Positions 42,023 to 49,227 of a stretch of DNA of 64,000 bases are shown piece after piece. Under the pieces are notes generated by a model that had not been told where the DNA came from, made no database searches, and saw only the letters and a list, made by a program, of their open reading frames with translations. Source of the DNA: CAZOWW01 sp964583765 (lineage in GTDB: Bacteria > Actinomycetota > Actinomycetes > Actinomycetales > Kineosporiaceae); assembly GCA_964583765.1 (NCBI GenBank), contig CAZOWW010000009.1:1-64000 (forward strand). The letters run 5' to 3'. Made by a program: the position numbers and the translations under genes. Position 1 is the first letter of the stretch. Every line of letters begins with the position of its first letter.

Positions 42023-42759
42023 ACGTGGCGAGGCAAGAGTTGACAGGTCTGGTCACCGACATCGTGGCCTGTTCCGCGGTGGACGGCCCCGGCAACCGGT
42101 ACGTGGTGTTCCTGCAGGGCTGCCAGTTCGACTGCCTCGCCTGCCACAACCCCTGCACGATCCCCGAACACCCACCGTGGTTGGCGCCGACCACGGTGAC
42201 CGATCTCGTCGCCGACATCCGCGGCGCCGCGCCGTTCCTCAGCGGGGTGACGGTCACCGGAGGAGAGGCCACCGGCCAGGCCGACTTCGTGCGGGCCCTG
42301 TTCGACGCGTTGGCCGCCGATCCCGAGACCCAGACCCTGACCCGTTTCGTCGACAGCAACGGGGACGCCGATCCCGGGGTGTGGGACCTGCTCGCCCCGG
42401 TGACGGACGGGGTCATGGTGGACCTCAAGGCCTTGGACCCGCAGATGCACCTGGTGCTCACCGGCGCTGACAATGCCCGGGTGCTGGCAGGGTGTCGGAA
42501 GCTCGCTGCCTCGGGGTTGCTGTACGAGGTGCGGCTGCTGCTCATCCCGGGGCTGAACGACGCCGACGAGGTCCTCGCGGAGACCGCCCGTTGGCTGCTG
42601 GAACTGGACCCGCACCTGCGGGTGCGGGTCAACGCCTACCGCGCCACCGGGGTACGGCCCTGCGGTCGGGACCTCCTGGAGCCAGGGCCGGACGAGCTGG
42701 CCCGCTATCGGCGAATCCTCATGGACAGCGGGGTCACCCGGCTGACCCTGGTCGGCTGA
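42019..42759 (+). CDS. Radical SAM glycyl-radical-enzyme activase (YjjW/PflA-like)
   Basis: This 246-residue radical SAM protein has the CX3CX2C cluster in GCQFDCLACHNPC, preceded by the activase-type VDGPGNRYVVFLQ, then VTVTGGEAT (SAM-binding GGE) and DLKALD. It would generate the glycyl radical on the partner enzyme encoded just upstream. The stretch between the cluster and GGE is short, so there is no ferredoxin-like double-cluster insert of the kind found in many activases, including typical YjjW. The overall size is like PflA. The GTG start sits within the stop of the upstream gene. Confidence 0.85.
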   Translation: MNVARQELTGLVTDIVACSAVDGPGNRYVVFLQGCQFDCLACHNPCTIPEHPPWLAPTTVTDLVADIRGAAPFLSGVTVTGGEATGQADFVRALFDALAADPETQTLTRFVDSNGDADPGVWDLLAPVTDGVMVDLKALDPQMHLVLTGADNARVLAGCRKLAASGLLYEVRLLLIPGLNDADEVLAETARWLLELDPHLRVRVNAYRATGVRPCGRDLLEPGPDELARYRRILMDSGVTRLTLVG

Positions 42760-42765
42760 CAGTGG

Positions 42766-42845
42766 TGTTCGGGCAGCCCGGGTTGTTCCGGCAGCCAGAG
42801 TTGTTCCTGTCACCAGGGTTGTTCCGGCGATCAGTAGTGTTCTGG
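42766..42845 (+). repeat. 18-bp tandem repeat between activase gene and deoC
   Basis: Four complete degenerate 18-bp units beginning tgttc run from 42766 to 42837, with a partial fifth. The block fills the gap between two convergent genes and covers the last codons of deoC. It may act as a spacer; no hairpin is evident. Confidence 0.8.
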
Positions 42846-43844
42846 AGGGTTCGATTCCGGTGAGGGCCGGGGCCGGCGGTGCGTCAGCACGTCCTCCAGG
42901 AGGCTCGAGGCCCCGATCCGGAAGCGCGTCGGCTGCAGGGCGCCGGATCCCAGGACGTCGGCGGCCAGGGCGAGGTGACTCAGAGCCTCGGGCACGGTCC
43001 GGATCCCGCCCGCAGGCTTGACCCCGCGGGCCTGGCCGGTCAGCGCCTGCCAGTCCCGTACCGCGCGCAGCAGGACCAGCGTGGCTTCGGGCGTCGCACC
43101 GGGCGAGCGGGTACCGGTGCTGGTCTTGACGAAGTCGGCACCCGCCGCGAGGGCGAGCCAGGCCGCCTGGTTGACCGTGTCGAGGTGACCGAGCTCGCCG
43201 GTCTCGAGAATCACCTTCAACAGCACCGGTCGACCGCGGCGCTCCGCCTCCTCGTCGCACGCCTCACGGATGTCCAGCAGTTGGACCAGTGCGTCGCCGT
43301 GGCGCCCGGCGAGGAAGGAACCTCGATCCAGGACCAGATCGAGTTCCTCCGCGCCGGCGGCGAGGGTCTGGCGGGCCTCGAGCCGCTTCACCACTCGCTC
43401 TGCCCGCCCGCTCGGGAACGCCCCGGTGACGGCGGCGACCCGCGGGCGCGGTCCGGGACGGTCGTCGAATGCGGCCACGGCGGACGCCACGAGGTCTCCC
43501 CAGACACAGACCGCCGCGGTGGCCGGGCACCCGGGATCCCGGGGATCGGGGCGACGAGCGCGCAGGCAGAGCGCGGCCACGGTCTCCGGGGTGTCGGTGG
43601 CGGCCAACGTCGTCAGGTCGAGGAGCCCGGTCAGGAGGTCCAGGACGGCCAGGGACGGACGCCCGGCCGGGCTCGGCAGGGACACGAACCCCCGCTCACG
43701 GCCGCTGCCCACCGCCGCGGCCACCTCCTGCGGGTCCGTGGGGGGCAGCCCCTCCAGCCAGTGCGTCAGGGCCGGATCGGCGGGGTCCTGGATCCCGAGC
43801 AGCTCCCGGGACGTCGGCGGCATCGTCGGGCGGTGGCCGTTCAT
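42831..43844 (-). CDS. deoC: Deoxyribose-phosphate aldolase
   Basis: DeoC cleaves 2-deoxyribose-5-phosphate to acetaldehyde and glyceraldehyde-3-phosphate in nucleoside breakdown. The 337-residue class I aldolase has the Schiff-base Lys K210 (LLKVILETGEL), the second active-site Lys K240 (FVKTSTG) and the Asp in EELDLVLDRG (D169). It has about 80 more N-terminal residues than short bacterial DeoC, as in the long DeoC group. PNP and a phosphohexomutase elsewhere in the window could supply the deoxyribose-1-phosphate to 5-phosphate route. The start appears leaderless. Confidence 0.93.
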   Translation of the reverse strand: MNGHRPTMPPTSRELLGIQDPADPALTHWLEGLPPTDPQEVAAAVGSGRERGFVSLPSPAGRPSLAVLDLLTGLLDLTTLAATDTPETVAALCLRARRPDPRDPGCPATAAVCVWGDLVASAVAAFDDRPGPRPRVAAVTGAFPSGRAERVVKRLEARQTLAAGAEELDLVLDRGSFLAGRHGDALVQLLDIREACDEEAERRGRPVLLKVILETGELGHLDTVNQAAWLALAAGADFVKTSTGTRSPGATPEATLVLLRAVRDWQALTGQARGVKPAGGIRTVPEALSHLALAADVLGSGALQPTRFRIGASSLLEDVLTHRRPRPSPESNPPEHY

Positions 43845-43852
43845 GGCGTGGC

Positions 43853-43858
43853 AGCCTA
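43853..43858 (-). promoter_or_regulatory. -10 box of a probable leaderless transcript (deoC)
   Basis: On the minus strand TAGGCT ends 8 nt before the ATG at 43844. The gene has no RBS. Confidence 0.45.
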
Positions 43859-43912
43859 GCCGGAGGCTCCCCGACGTGGCCCGTCGCGAGTCGCGGATGA
43901 CAGCATGGGGGC

Positions 43913-44659
43913 GTGCCCGGCCCGGTGGACGGAGAGTCCCTCACCTACCGCCCGACGGCGGTGCGTCTGGCGGCCCTCGCGGTGGTCGCCTTCTGCCTGT
44001 GGTGGACGGTGGCCGGTTTCGCCGCGGGTCGCTGGCACGAGACAGGTCTCGATCTTCCCCTGCTCCTGGGGGTCTGCACCCTGGCCTACGCGGTCCTGTG
44101 GCGCCCGGCGGTCACCGTGAACGGCCGCGGGATCGAGTTGTGGAACGTGTTCCGGATGGTGCGGGTGCCCTGGCACTGCCTGGTGCGGGTGGACACGCGT
44201 TTCGCGCTGACCCTGGTGACGGAGACCCGGGGCTGGCAGAGCTGGGCGGCGGCGGCTCCCGGCAGACCAGGAGTCCTGGGCAGGATGGGCGGCGGGGAGA
44301 CGATCTTCGGGAACGCGCGATCCCGGGGAGCCCGCGATGACCGTCGGTCCGCCGTCCAGGGGCCTGGACGGAACCCGTCGGCGGAACAACCCCCCGGGCC
44401 GAGGTCCAGCCGGGATCTGCGGGCCGACTCCGGTGCCGCGGCCTTCATGGTCGAGCAACGATGGGCGGCTTGGCGGGACGGGCCGGGCGCCCGGGCGATG
44501 CGCAACCAGGGGGGCGGTCCCCAGGATCCGGCCCCGGGGACGGGCGGTCCGGCCGGGTCGAGCGGCGAGACGGTGGAGGTGCGCTGGTTCCGGGGCAGCA
44601 CGTTCCTGCTCGGTTTCTGCGTGGTCGTCGAGGTGATCCTGCGCGTGCTCGGCACCTGA
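43913..44659 (+). CDS. PH-like domain membrane protein
   Basis: This 248-residue protein has two N-terminal transmembrane helices (LAALAVVAFCLWWTVAGF and LPLLLGVCTLAYAVLW) followed by a bacterial PH-like strand pattern (PAVTVNGRGIELWNVFRMVRVPWHCLVRVDTR, in pieces from about residue 66 to 97). A hydrophilic low-complexity region comes next, and a third helix lies at the C-terminus (FLLGFCVVVEVILRVL). Such proteins are common and uncharacterised in actinobacteria. Its GTG start is 69 bp from the divergent deoC start, so both promoters share that interval. Confidence 0.75.
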   Translation: MPGPVDGESLTYRPTAVRLAALAVVAFCLWWTVAGFAAGRWHETGLDLPLLLGVCTLAYAVLWRPAVTVNGRGIELWNVFRMVRVPWHCLVRVDTRFALTLVTETRGWQSWAAAAPGRPGVLGRMGGGETIFGNARSRGARDDRRSAVQGPGRNPSAEQPPGPRSSRDLRADSGAAAFMVEQRWAAWRDGPGARAMRNQGGGPQDPAPGTGGPAGSSGETVEVRWFRGSTFLLGFCVVVEVILRVLGT

Positions 44660-44938
44660 GGACCGGATGCCCGGCGTTGAACACCGAGTCCCCGGCGCCC
44701 GAGCACCATCGCGGTCCGAGCCGTGCGGGAGCCGCTGTCGCCGGTGGGGCGGGCGAGACCTCTCGGGCTGGCTCGACGGGGGAGCGCCGGCCGTGCGGGT
44801 GGCCGAGTGGGCCGGGCACAGCGCGGTCGCATTCCGGAAGTTCTCCGGATGTCGTGCAACCCGATGGCCTCCTGACGACTTATCCCTCCCGACGAACCGG
44901 CGACGGGGTCGCCGCCGGCACGGGAAAGGGGGCGGGGT

Positions 44939-45454
44939 GTGAGGGACAGCAGTGACTTCGACGCGTTCTACCACGCGACGAGCCGCCGGCTGCTGCACCA
45001 GATGTACGCCATGACCGGCAACGCCGCGGACGCGCAGGACTGCGTTCAGGAGGCCTACACCCGGGCCTGGCAGCACTGGTCGCGGGTGCGGCAGGCGCAG
45101 TACCCGGAGGCGTGGCTGCGTACGGTGGCCTGGCGGGTCGCGGCCAGCCGCTGGCGGCGGGCCAGGATCGGGCTGGCCGCCCAACTGCGGCACGGCGCGG
45201 CCGAGCCGACCCCGGAGCCGTCGCCGGACAACGTCGCGCTGGTCCACGCGCTGCGCCGGATCCCGGAGGAGCAGCGCCGGGCGGTGGTGCTGTTCCACCT
45301 GGTCGGGCTGACGGTGGAGGAGGTGGCTCGGGAGACCGGAGCTCCGACGGGCACCGTGAAGGCCCGGCTGGTCCGAGGACGGGCCGCATTGGCCCAGGTG
45401 ATCGGTGACCTCGGCGATGTGACCATGATCAGGGAGGGGCGGAACCATGTCTGA
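44939..45454 (+). CDS. SigE-family ECF RNA polymerase sigma factor
   Basis: This 171-residue sigma factor has region 2 (FDAFYHATSRRLLHQMYAMTGNAADAQDCVQEAYTRAWQ) at the N-terminus and region 4 (LRRIPEEQRRAVVLFHLVGLTVEEVARETGAPTGTVKARLVRGRAAL) at the C-terminus. The GTG start follows a purine-rich AAAGGGGGCGGGG. Its 3' end overlaps the next gene by 8 nt, so it is coupled to a membrane protein, as in the sigma locus at 15.5 kb. The two sigma factors are only distantly alike. Confidence 0.9.
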   Translation: MRDSSDFDAFYHATSRRLLHQMYAMTGNAADAQDCVQEAYTRAWQHWSRVRQAQYPEAWLRTVAWRVAASRWRRARIGLAAQLRHGAAEPTPEPSPDNVALVHALRRIPEEQRRAVVLFHLVGLTVEEVARETGAPTGTVKARLVRGRAALAQVIGDLGDVTMIREGRNHV

Positions 45455-46373
45455 GCTCGACCGACTGGCCTCTCGGCTGGACAACCTGGACGGCGACCTG
45501 TCCGCGCTCCCGCTGCCGCCGGTCGACCAGCTGCGTCGGCGCGGCGACCGGCGTGACCGAGCCCGGGTCGCCGCTGCCTCGGTCGCCACCCTGGCCTTGG
45601 TGGGGGTGCTCAGCTTCGTTGTCCACAGCCGGCTCGGGCCGCAGGCTCTGTACAACGGTCCGGCCACCACCGTGACCAATGCGGTGCCGAGCCCGACGGC
45701 CGGGCCCGTCACCCCCACGACCGGGCCGACGTCCTCGTCGTCGCCCCTCACCACGAACCCGACCGGATCGACGGGGTCCAGCCGGACCGGGCGCGATGGC
45801 GGACCAGCGCCGCTGTCCCTGCCGGATGCCTTCCTGCCGGCGGCGCAGTTGCCCGTCCTGCATGCCGGCGACTCGGCCTGGACACGGACCAGGACGGACC
45901 AAGGTGCGTCGTACTGGGCTGAGTGGGAGGCGAACCAGAAGCCCAGCCAGCTGCGCTGCTGGTTCCGGCCGATGGCCGACCCGGCCCAGGAGGGGGTGGC
46001 CGGCTACGAGCTGCCGAATCGCTCCAGCTCGCTGCTGGAGGTGCTGTCCGCCGCAGGCAGCGAGACCACGGCGCAGGACTCGCTGCAGCAGCTCCGGGAC
46101 CGCTGCGGCGTCAACGCCAGCACGCGGACGACCGACCCCGGCAAGGGGGAGACGATCGAGCGGATCAGCGACCTGACCGGCGAGACCGGCTTCGTCTACT
46201 CGATGAACAGCTGGGCCGACACGGAGCTCTACGGCGACTACGCGATCGTCCTGCAACGCGGCCGATTGCTGGTGGTGCTGGCCGTGGACGACCAGGGGCT
46301 GAGCCGGGATCTGCCCCGAGCGGCCCTGGTGAACGCCGCCGTCGCCGCGATGGACCGGGCCGAGCAGCGCTGA
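45447..46373 (+). CDS. Membrane protein coupled to SigE-type sigma factor (anti-sigma-like)
   Basis: This 308-residue single-pass protein has a short cytoplasmic N-terminus (about 1-38), one transmembrane helix (VAAASVATLALVGVLSFVV), a Pro/Thr/Ser-rich stalk to about residue 120 and an extracytoplasmic domain with two Cys (LRCWFRP and LRDRCGV). The 8-nt overlap with the sigma gene suggests joint regulation. There is no zinc anti-sigma motif. The outer domain is not recognisably related to that of the protein at 16013-16804, though the topology is the same. Confidence 0.7.
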   Translation: MSELDRLASRLDNLDGDLSALPLPPVDQLRRRGDRRDRARVAAASVATLALVGVLSFVVHSRLGPQALYNGPATTVTNAVPSPTAGPVTPTTGPTSSSSPLTTNPTGSTGSSRTGRDGGPAPLSLPDAFLPAAQLPVLHAGDSAWTRTRTDQGASYWAEWEANQKPSQLRCWFRPMADPAQEGVAGYELPNRSSSLLEVLSAAGSETTAQDSLQQLRDRCGVNASTRTTDPGKGETIERISDLTGETGFVYSMNSWADTELYGDYAIVLQRGRLLVVLAVDDQGLSRDLPRAALVNAAVAAMDRAEQR

Positions 46374-46382
46374 CCGTGACGA

Positions 46383-46417
46383 TGTCCCGTTGTCCCCTGC
46401 ACAGGGACAACGGGACA
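46383..46417 (+). terminator. Terminator after the second sigma operon
   Basis: A 14-bp perfect stem (46383-46396 with 46404-46417, 7-nt loop) lies 10 nt after the stop codon. Confidence 0.85.
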
Positions 46418-46569
46418 CCATGGTCGCCGCAAAATGGTCCGACCGCGCACGTGGACCTCCCCGCCACGTACGCGGTCGGCGACGCGCTTGTGGAACACGC
46501 GTCAGGGAGAAGCTCGTCCCTCCAGGGTCGCCAGATCTTCTGGTGTGACCCGGCCGAGGCGTGAACCTC

Positions 46570-46923
46570 TCAGCTGGCCAGCGAGCGCGTCCGCCTCCGC
46601 GGGCGTCGCCGCTGGACCAGGCCCAGCTCGGACTCTGGATTGATCTTCGCCAGGTGTCGGTGGGCAAGTCGCGCGAGCGTGTCGCTGTCGTCCCGCTCCA
46701 CCACGAATCGCAACGCTGCGATGGCTTGGTCCGTCTGCCCCGACTGCAGGGCGACAAGACCCAAGAGATAGGAGACCTGCCGGTCCCCGGGAATGAGGCG
46801 CAGGCACCGCGTCAATGCCAGGCCTGCCTCGGCGTAGTCACCTTGTTCGAACAGCCGCCGGCCGAGCTCGTAGAGGCTCTGCACGGCGGGAGCGCTCACG
46901 ATGTGCGTCGTTCTCGGCGTCAC
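46570..46923 (-). CDS. Small TPR-repeat protein
   Basis: This 117-residue protein has about two and a half tetratricopeptide repeats (VQSLYELGRRLFEQGDYAEAGLALTRCLRLIP, VSYLLGLVALQSGQTDQAIAALRFVVERD and TLARLAHRHLAKI, in pieces) and a basic C-terminal tail (QRRRPRRRTRS). It is probably a cytoplasmic protein-protein adaptor. The GTG at 46923 is chosen because AAGGAG lies 6 nt upstream; a longer in-frame reading to 47118 includes a Val-only run and has no RBS. No partner gene is evident next to it. Confidence 0.8.
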   Translation of the reverse strand: MTPRTTHIVSAPAVQSLYELGRRLFEQGDYAEAGLALTRCLRLIPGDRQVSYLLGLVALQSGQTDQAIAALRFVVERDDSDTLARLAHRHLAKINPESELGLVQRRRPRRRTRSLAS

Positions 46924-47166
46924 CGCACGCTCCTTATCTTGATCACTTGCAACCACCACGACAACTCCGGATCTGCCCGCCTTCACAGGGCTGATCGCTC
47001 GAGGCACCTCCGGTGTTACACCTCCGCAGGTCCTGTTTGTCTGGTGTTGCGGGTCGTGTCGTCCGGCGTGCACCTGTTTGTCAGGGAAGTGCGCTGCTCG
47101 GGAACAGTATGTCGCCAACCCGTGTCACACGGTAGTCGATCTTGATCTCGGAGTCATTTTCGGGGA

Positions 47167-49023
47167 TCACGCCGGATGTGGACCTCTTGGGTCTTTGTGT
47201 CCGGGAGTGAGGAGATTCGTCAGATCTGACGCAGTCGCCGCCAGCACGTCCTCGCACCGGCTGCGCAACAGGTCGGAATCCTGGCCATCGACCGGCAGCA
47301 CCGCCTCCAGATAGCACTTGATCCTCGGCTCGGTGCCGCTCGGGCGCACGATCACCCGCAGGTCGTCACCGGCGTACCAGCGCAGCGCGTCCGTGGGCGG
47401 GAGGTCGCCGTTCCCGGGTACCGACAGGTCCTGCACCGAGGTGACCGCGAGCCCGGCGAGGGATCGGGGTGGTGCCTCGCGGAGCCTGGCCATCAGCGCG
47501 CCGGCCTCGCCGCTCCCGGCCAGCCGCCAGGAGACCTGTTCGGTGGCGTGCATGCCGTGCCGGGCCGCGAGGACGCCGAGGGCCTCGGGCAGCGAACTGC
47601 CAGCCGCCCGCAGCCCGGCGGCCAGTTCGGCGACCAGCAGGGCCGCGGTGATGCCGTCCTTGTCGCGGACCTGGGCGGGGGCCGCGCAGTAGCCGATCGC
47701 CTCCTCGTAGGCGTAGAGCAGTCCGGGCACCCGGGCGAGCCACTTGAAGCCGGTGAGGGTCATGCGGTGGCGCACACCGTGTGCGGCGGCGATCCGCGCG
47801 AGGAGACGGGAGGAGACCACGGTGGTGGCGACCGTGTCCGCTCCCGGTTCGCCACCGCGACGCCCGCCCACCGGCCGGCTGAGCAGATGCTCGCCCAGCA
47901 GTGCGCCGACCTCGTCCCCGTGCAGGATCCGCCAGCGTCTGCGCCGACCGCCGTCCGGGGAGGCACCGTGCCCACGGTCGTCCCGGGGCCTCTGGTCGTC
48001 CCTGGACCTCTGCTCGCTCTGGGACCCCTGCTCGTTCCAGGGCACGGCGACAGCACACCGGTCCCCGTCCGGGTCCGTGGCGATCACGAGGTCGGCGTCC
48101 TCCGCCGTCGCGAGGGCGAGCGCCCGGTCCAGGGCCCCCGGCTCCTCGGGGTTCGGGAACGGCACGGTGGGGAAGTCCGGATCGGGGTCGGCCTGCTCGG
48201 GTACCGGGATCGGGGCGGGGAACCCCGCTCGCACCAGGGCAGCGGTGAGCACGGTGCCGGCGACGCCGTGCAAGGGGGTCATCACCACCCGGATCTGTCG
48301 GGGGGAACCGGGGGTGGGCACGTCCATCGCCGCGTCGAGGTAGGCCTCGACCAGGTCCTCCCCGAGCACCCGCCGTCCGCGGGTCGTCAGGTTCACGTCC
48401 AGGGCCCGGCCCACGAGGGCGATGCGGTCGGCGATCCGCCGGTCGACGGGCGGGGCCAGTTGGGCTCCGCGACCCGGACCTGGGTCGATGCGCCCTCCCA
48501 GGTACACCTTGTACCCGTTGTCCCGGGCCGGGTTGTGGCTCGCGGTGATCATCACGCCGGCGTCGCAGTCGAGGTGCCGCACCGCGAAGGCGAGCACGGG
48601 CGTCGGCAGCGGGCGCGGGAGTTCGAGCACCTCGGCTCCGGCCGCCCGGAGTACGGCCGCGCAGTCGTGGGCGAAGACCTCCGACCGGTGACGTCCGTCG
48701 AACCCGACCACGACCCGGGCCGGATCGGGCCCCAACGCTCCGCGCAGGTGGTCGGCCAACCCTCGGCTGGTGCGGATCACCACGGCCCTGTTCATCCGGT
48801 TCGGTCCGGCCCCCATCGGTCCGCGCAGCCCGGCGGTGCCGAACGGCAGCGGACCGCGGAACCGGTCGGCCAGTTCCGCCCGCGCCACGTCCCTCGCCGG
48901 GAGCCCGCCGGTCGAGGCCTCACGGACGAGGCGCTCGATCTCCGCCCGGGTGTGGGGGTCGGGGTCTCCGTCCCGCCAGGTGCCTGCAGCGGTGATCAAC
49001 TGCCGGAAGTGGGAGTCCTCCAC
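47167..49023 (-). CDS. Phosphomannomutase/phosphoglucomutase-family enzyme
   Basis: This 618-residue alpha-D-phosphohexomutase moves phosphate between C1 and C6 of a hexose (or C1 and C5 of deoxyribose). It has the phosphoserine loop TASHNP (160-165, Ser162), the metal loop DPDGDR (317-322), the sugar-binding YEEAIGY and the phosphate-binding RPSGTEPRIK near the end. A 30-residue Arg/Asp-rich insert (about 331-364) separates domains 2 and 3. The size and N-terminal RFRGPLPFGTAGLRG place it with mycobacterial PmmB and related PGM2-type mutases, so it may serve mannose activation, nucleoside salvage or both. The start is GTG 49023; the longer open frame lacks protein features. Confidence 0.93.
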   Translation of the reverse strand: MEDSHFRQLITAAGTWRDGDPDPHTRAEIERLVREASTGGLPARDVARAELADRFRGPLPFGTAGLRGPMGAGPNRMNRAVVIRTSRGLADHLRGALGPDPARVVVGFDGRHRSEVFAHDCAAVLRAAGAEVLELPRPLPTPVLAFAVRHLDCDAGVMITASHNPARDNGYKVYLGGRIDPGPGRGAQLAPPVDRRIADRIALVGRALDVNLTTRGRRVLGEDLVEAYLDAAMDVPTPGSPRQIRVVMTPLHGVAGTVLTAALVRAGFPAPIPVPEQADPDPDFPTVPFPNPEEPGALDRALALATAEDADLVIATDPDGDRCAVAVPWNEQGSQSEQRSRDDQRPRDDRGHGASPDGGRRRRWRILHGDEVGALLGEHLLSRPVGGRRGGEPGADTVATTVVSSRLLARIAAAHGVRHRMTLTGFKWLARVPGLLYAYEEAIGYCAAPAQVRDKDGITAALLVAELAAGLRAAGSSLPEALGVLAARHGMHATEQVSWRLAGSGEAGALMARLREAPPRSLAGLAVTSVQDLSVPGNGDLPPTDALRWYAGDDLRVIVRPSGTEPRIKCYLEAVLPVDGQDSDLLRSRCEDVLAATASDLTNLLTPGHKDPRGPHPA

Positions 49024-49030
49024 GATGGGC

Positions 49031-49036
49031 AACCTA
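49031..49036 (-). promoter_or_regulatory. -10 box of a probable leaderless transcript (phosphohexomutase)
   Basis: On the minus strand TAGGTT ends 7 nt before the GTG at 49023, and no RBS is present. Confidence 0.5.
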
Positions 49037-49102
49037 CTCGTGGGCCGGGTCGACCGGGGTGGAACCGGGAAGTCAGGCGCCGGGCAGGCCGGCGAGGGAC
49101 GC

Positions 49103-49136
49103 GCAGATCGGCAGGGGACGCAGATCGGCAGGGGAC
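49103..49136 (+). repeat. 17-bp tandem repeat, two copies
   Basis: Two exact 17-bp copies lie at 49103-49119 and 49120-49136, between the phosphohexomutase and MMPL genes. Confidence 0.8.
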
Positions 49137-49142
49137 GCGGGT

Positions 49143-49178
49143 CGGTGCCCGGCCGACGGGCCAACCGGCCGGGCACCG
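49143..49178 (-). terminator. Terminator after the second MMPL gene
   Basis: A 13-bp perfect stem (49143-49155 with 49166-49178, 10-nt loop) lies 50 nt beyond the MMPL stop, before the next minus-strand gene. Confidence 0.7.
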
Positions 49179-49227
49179 AGGGGCGGGCCGGTCGAGGACC
49201 GGTCCGCCCCCTCGGATCGGGAGCGGA

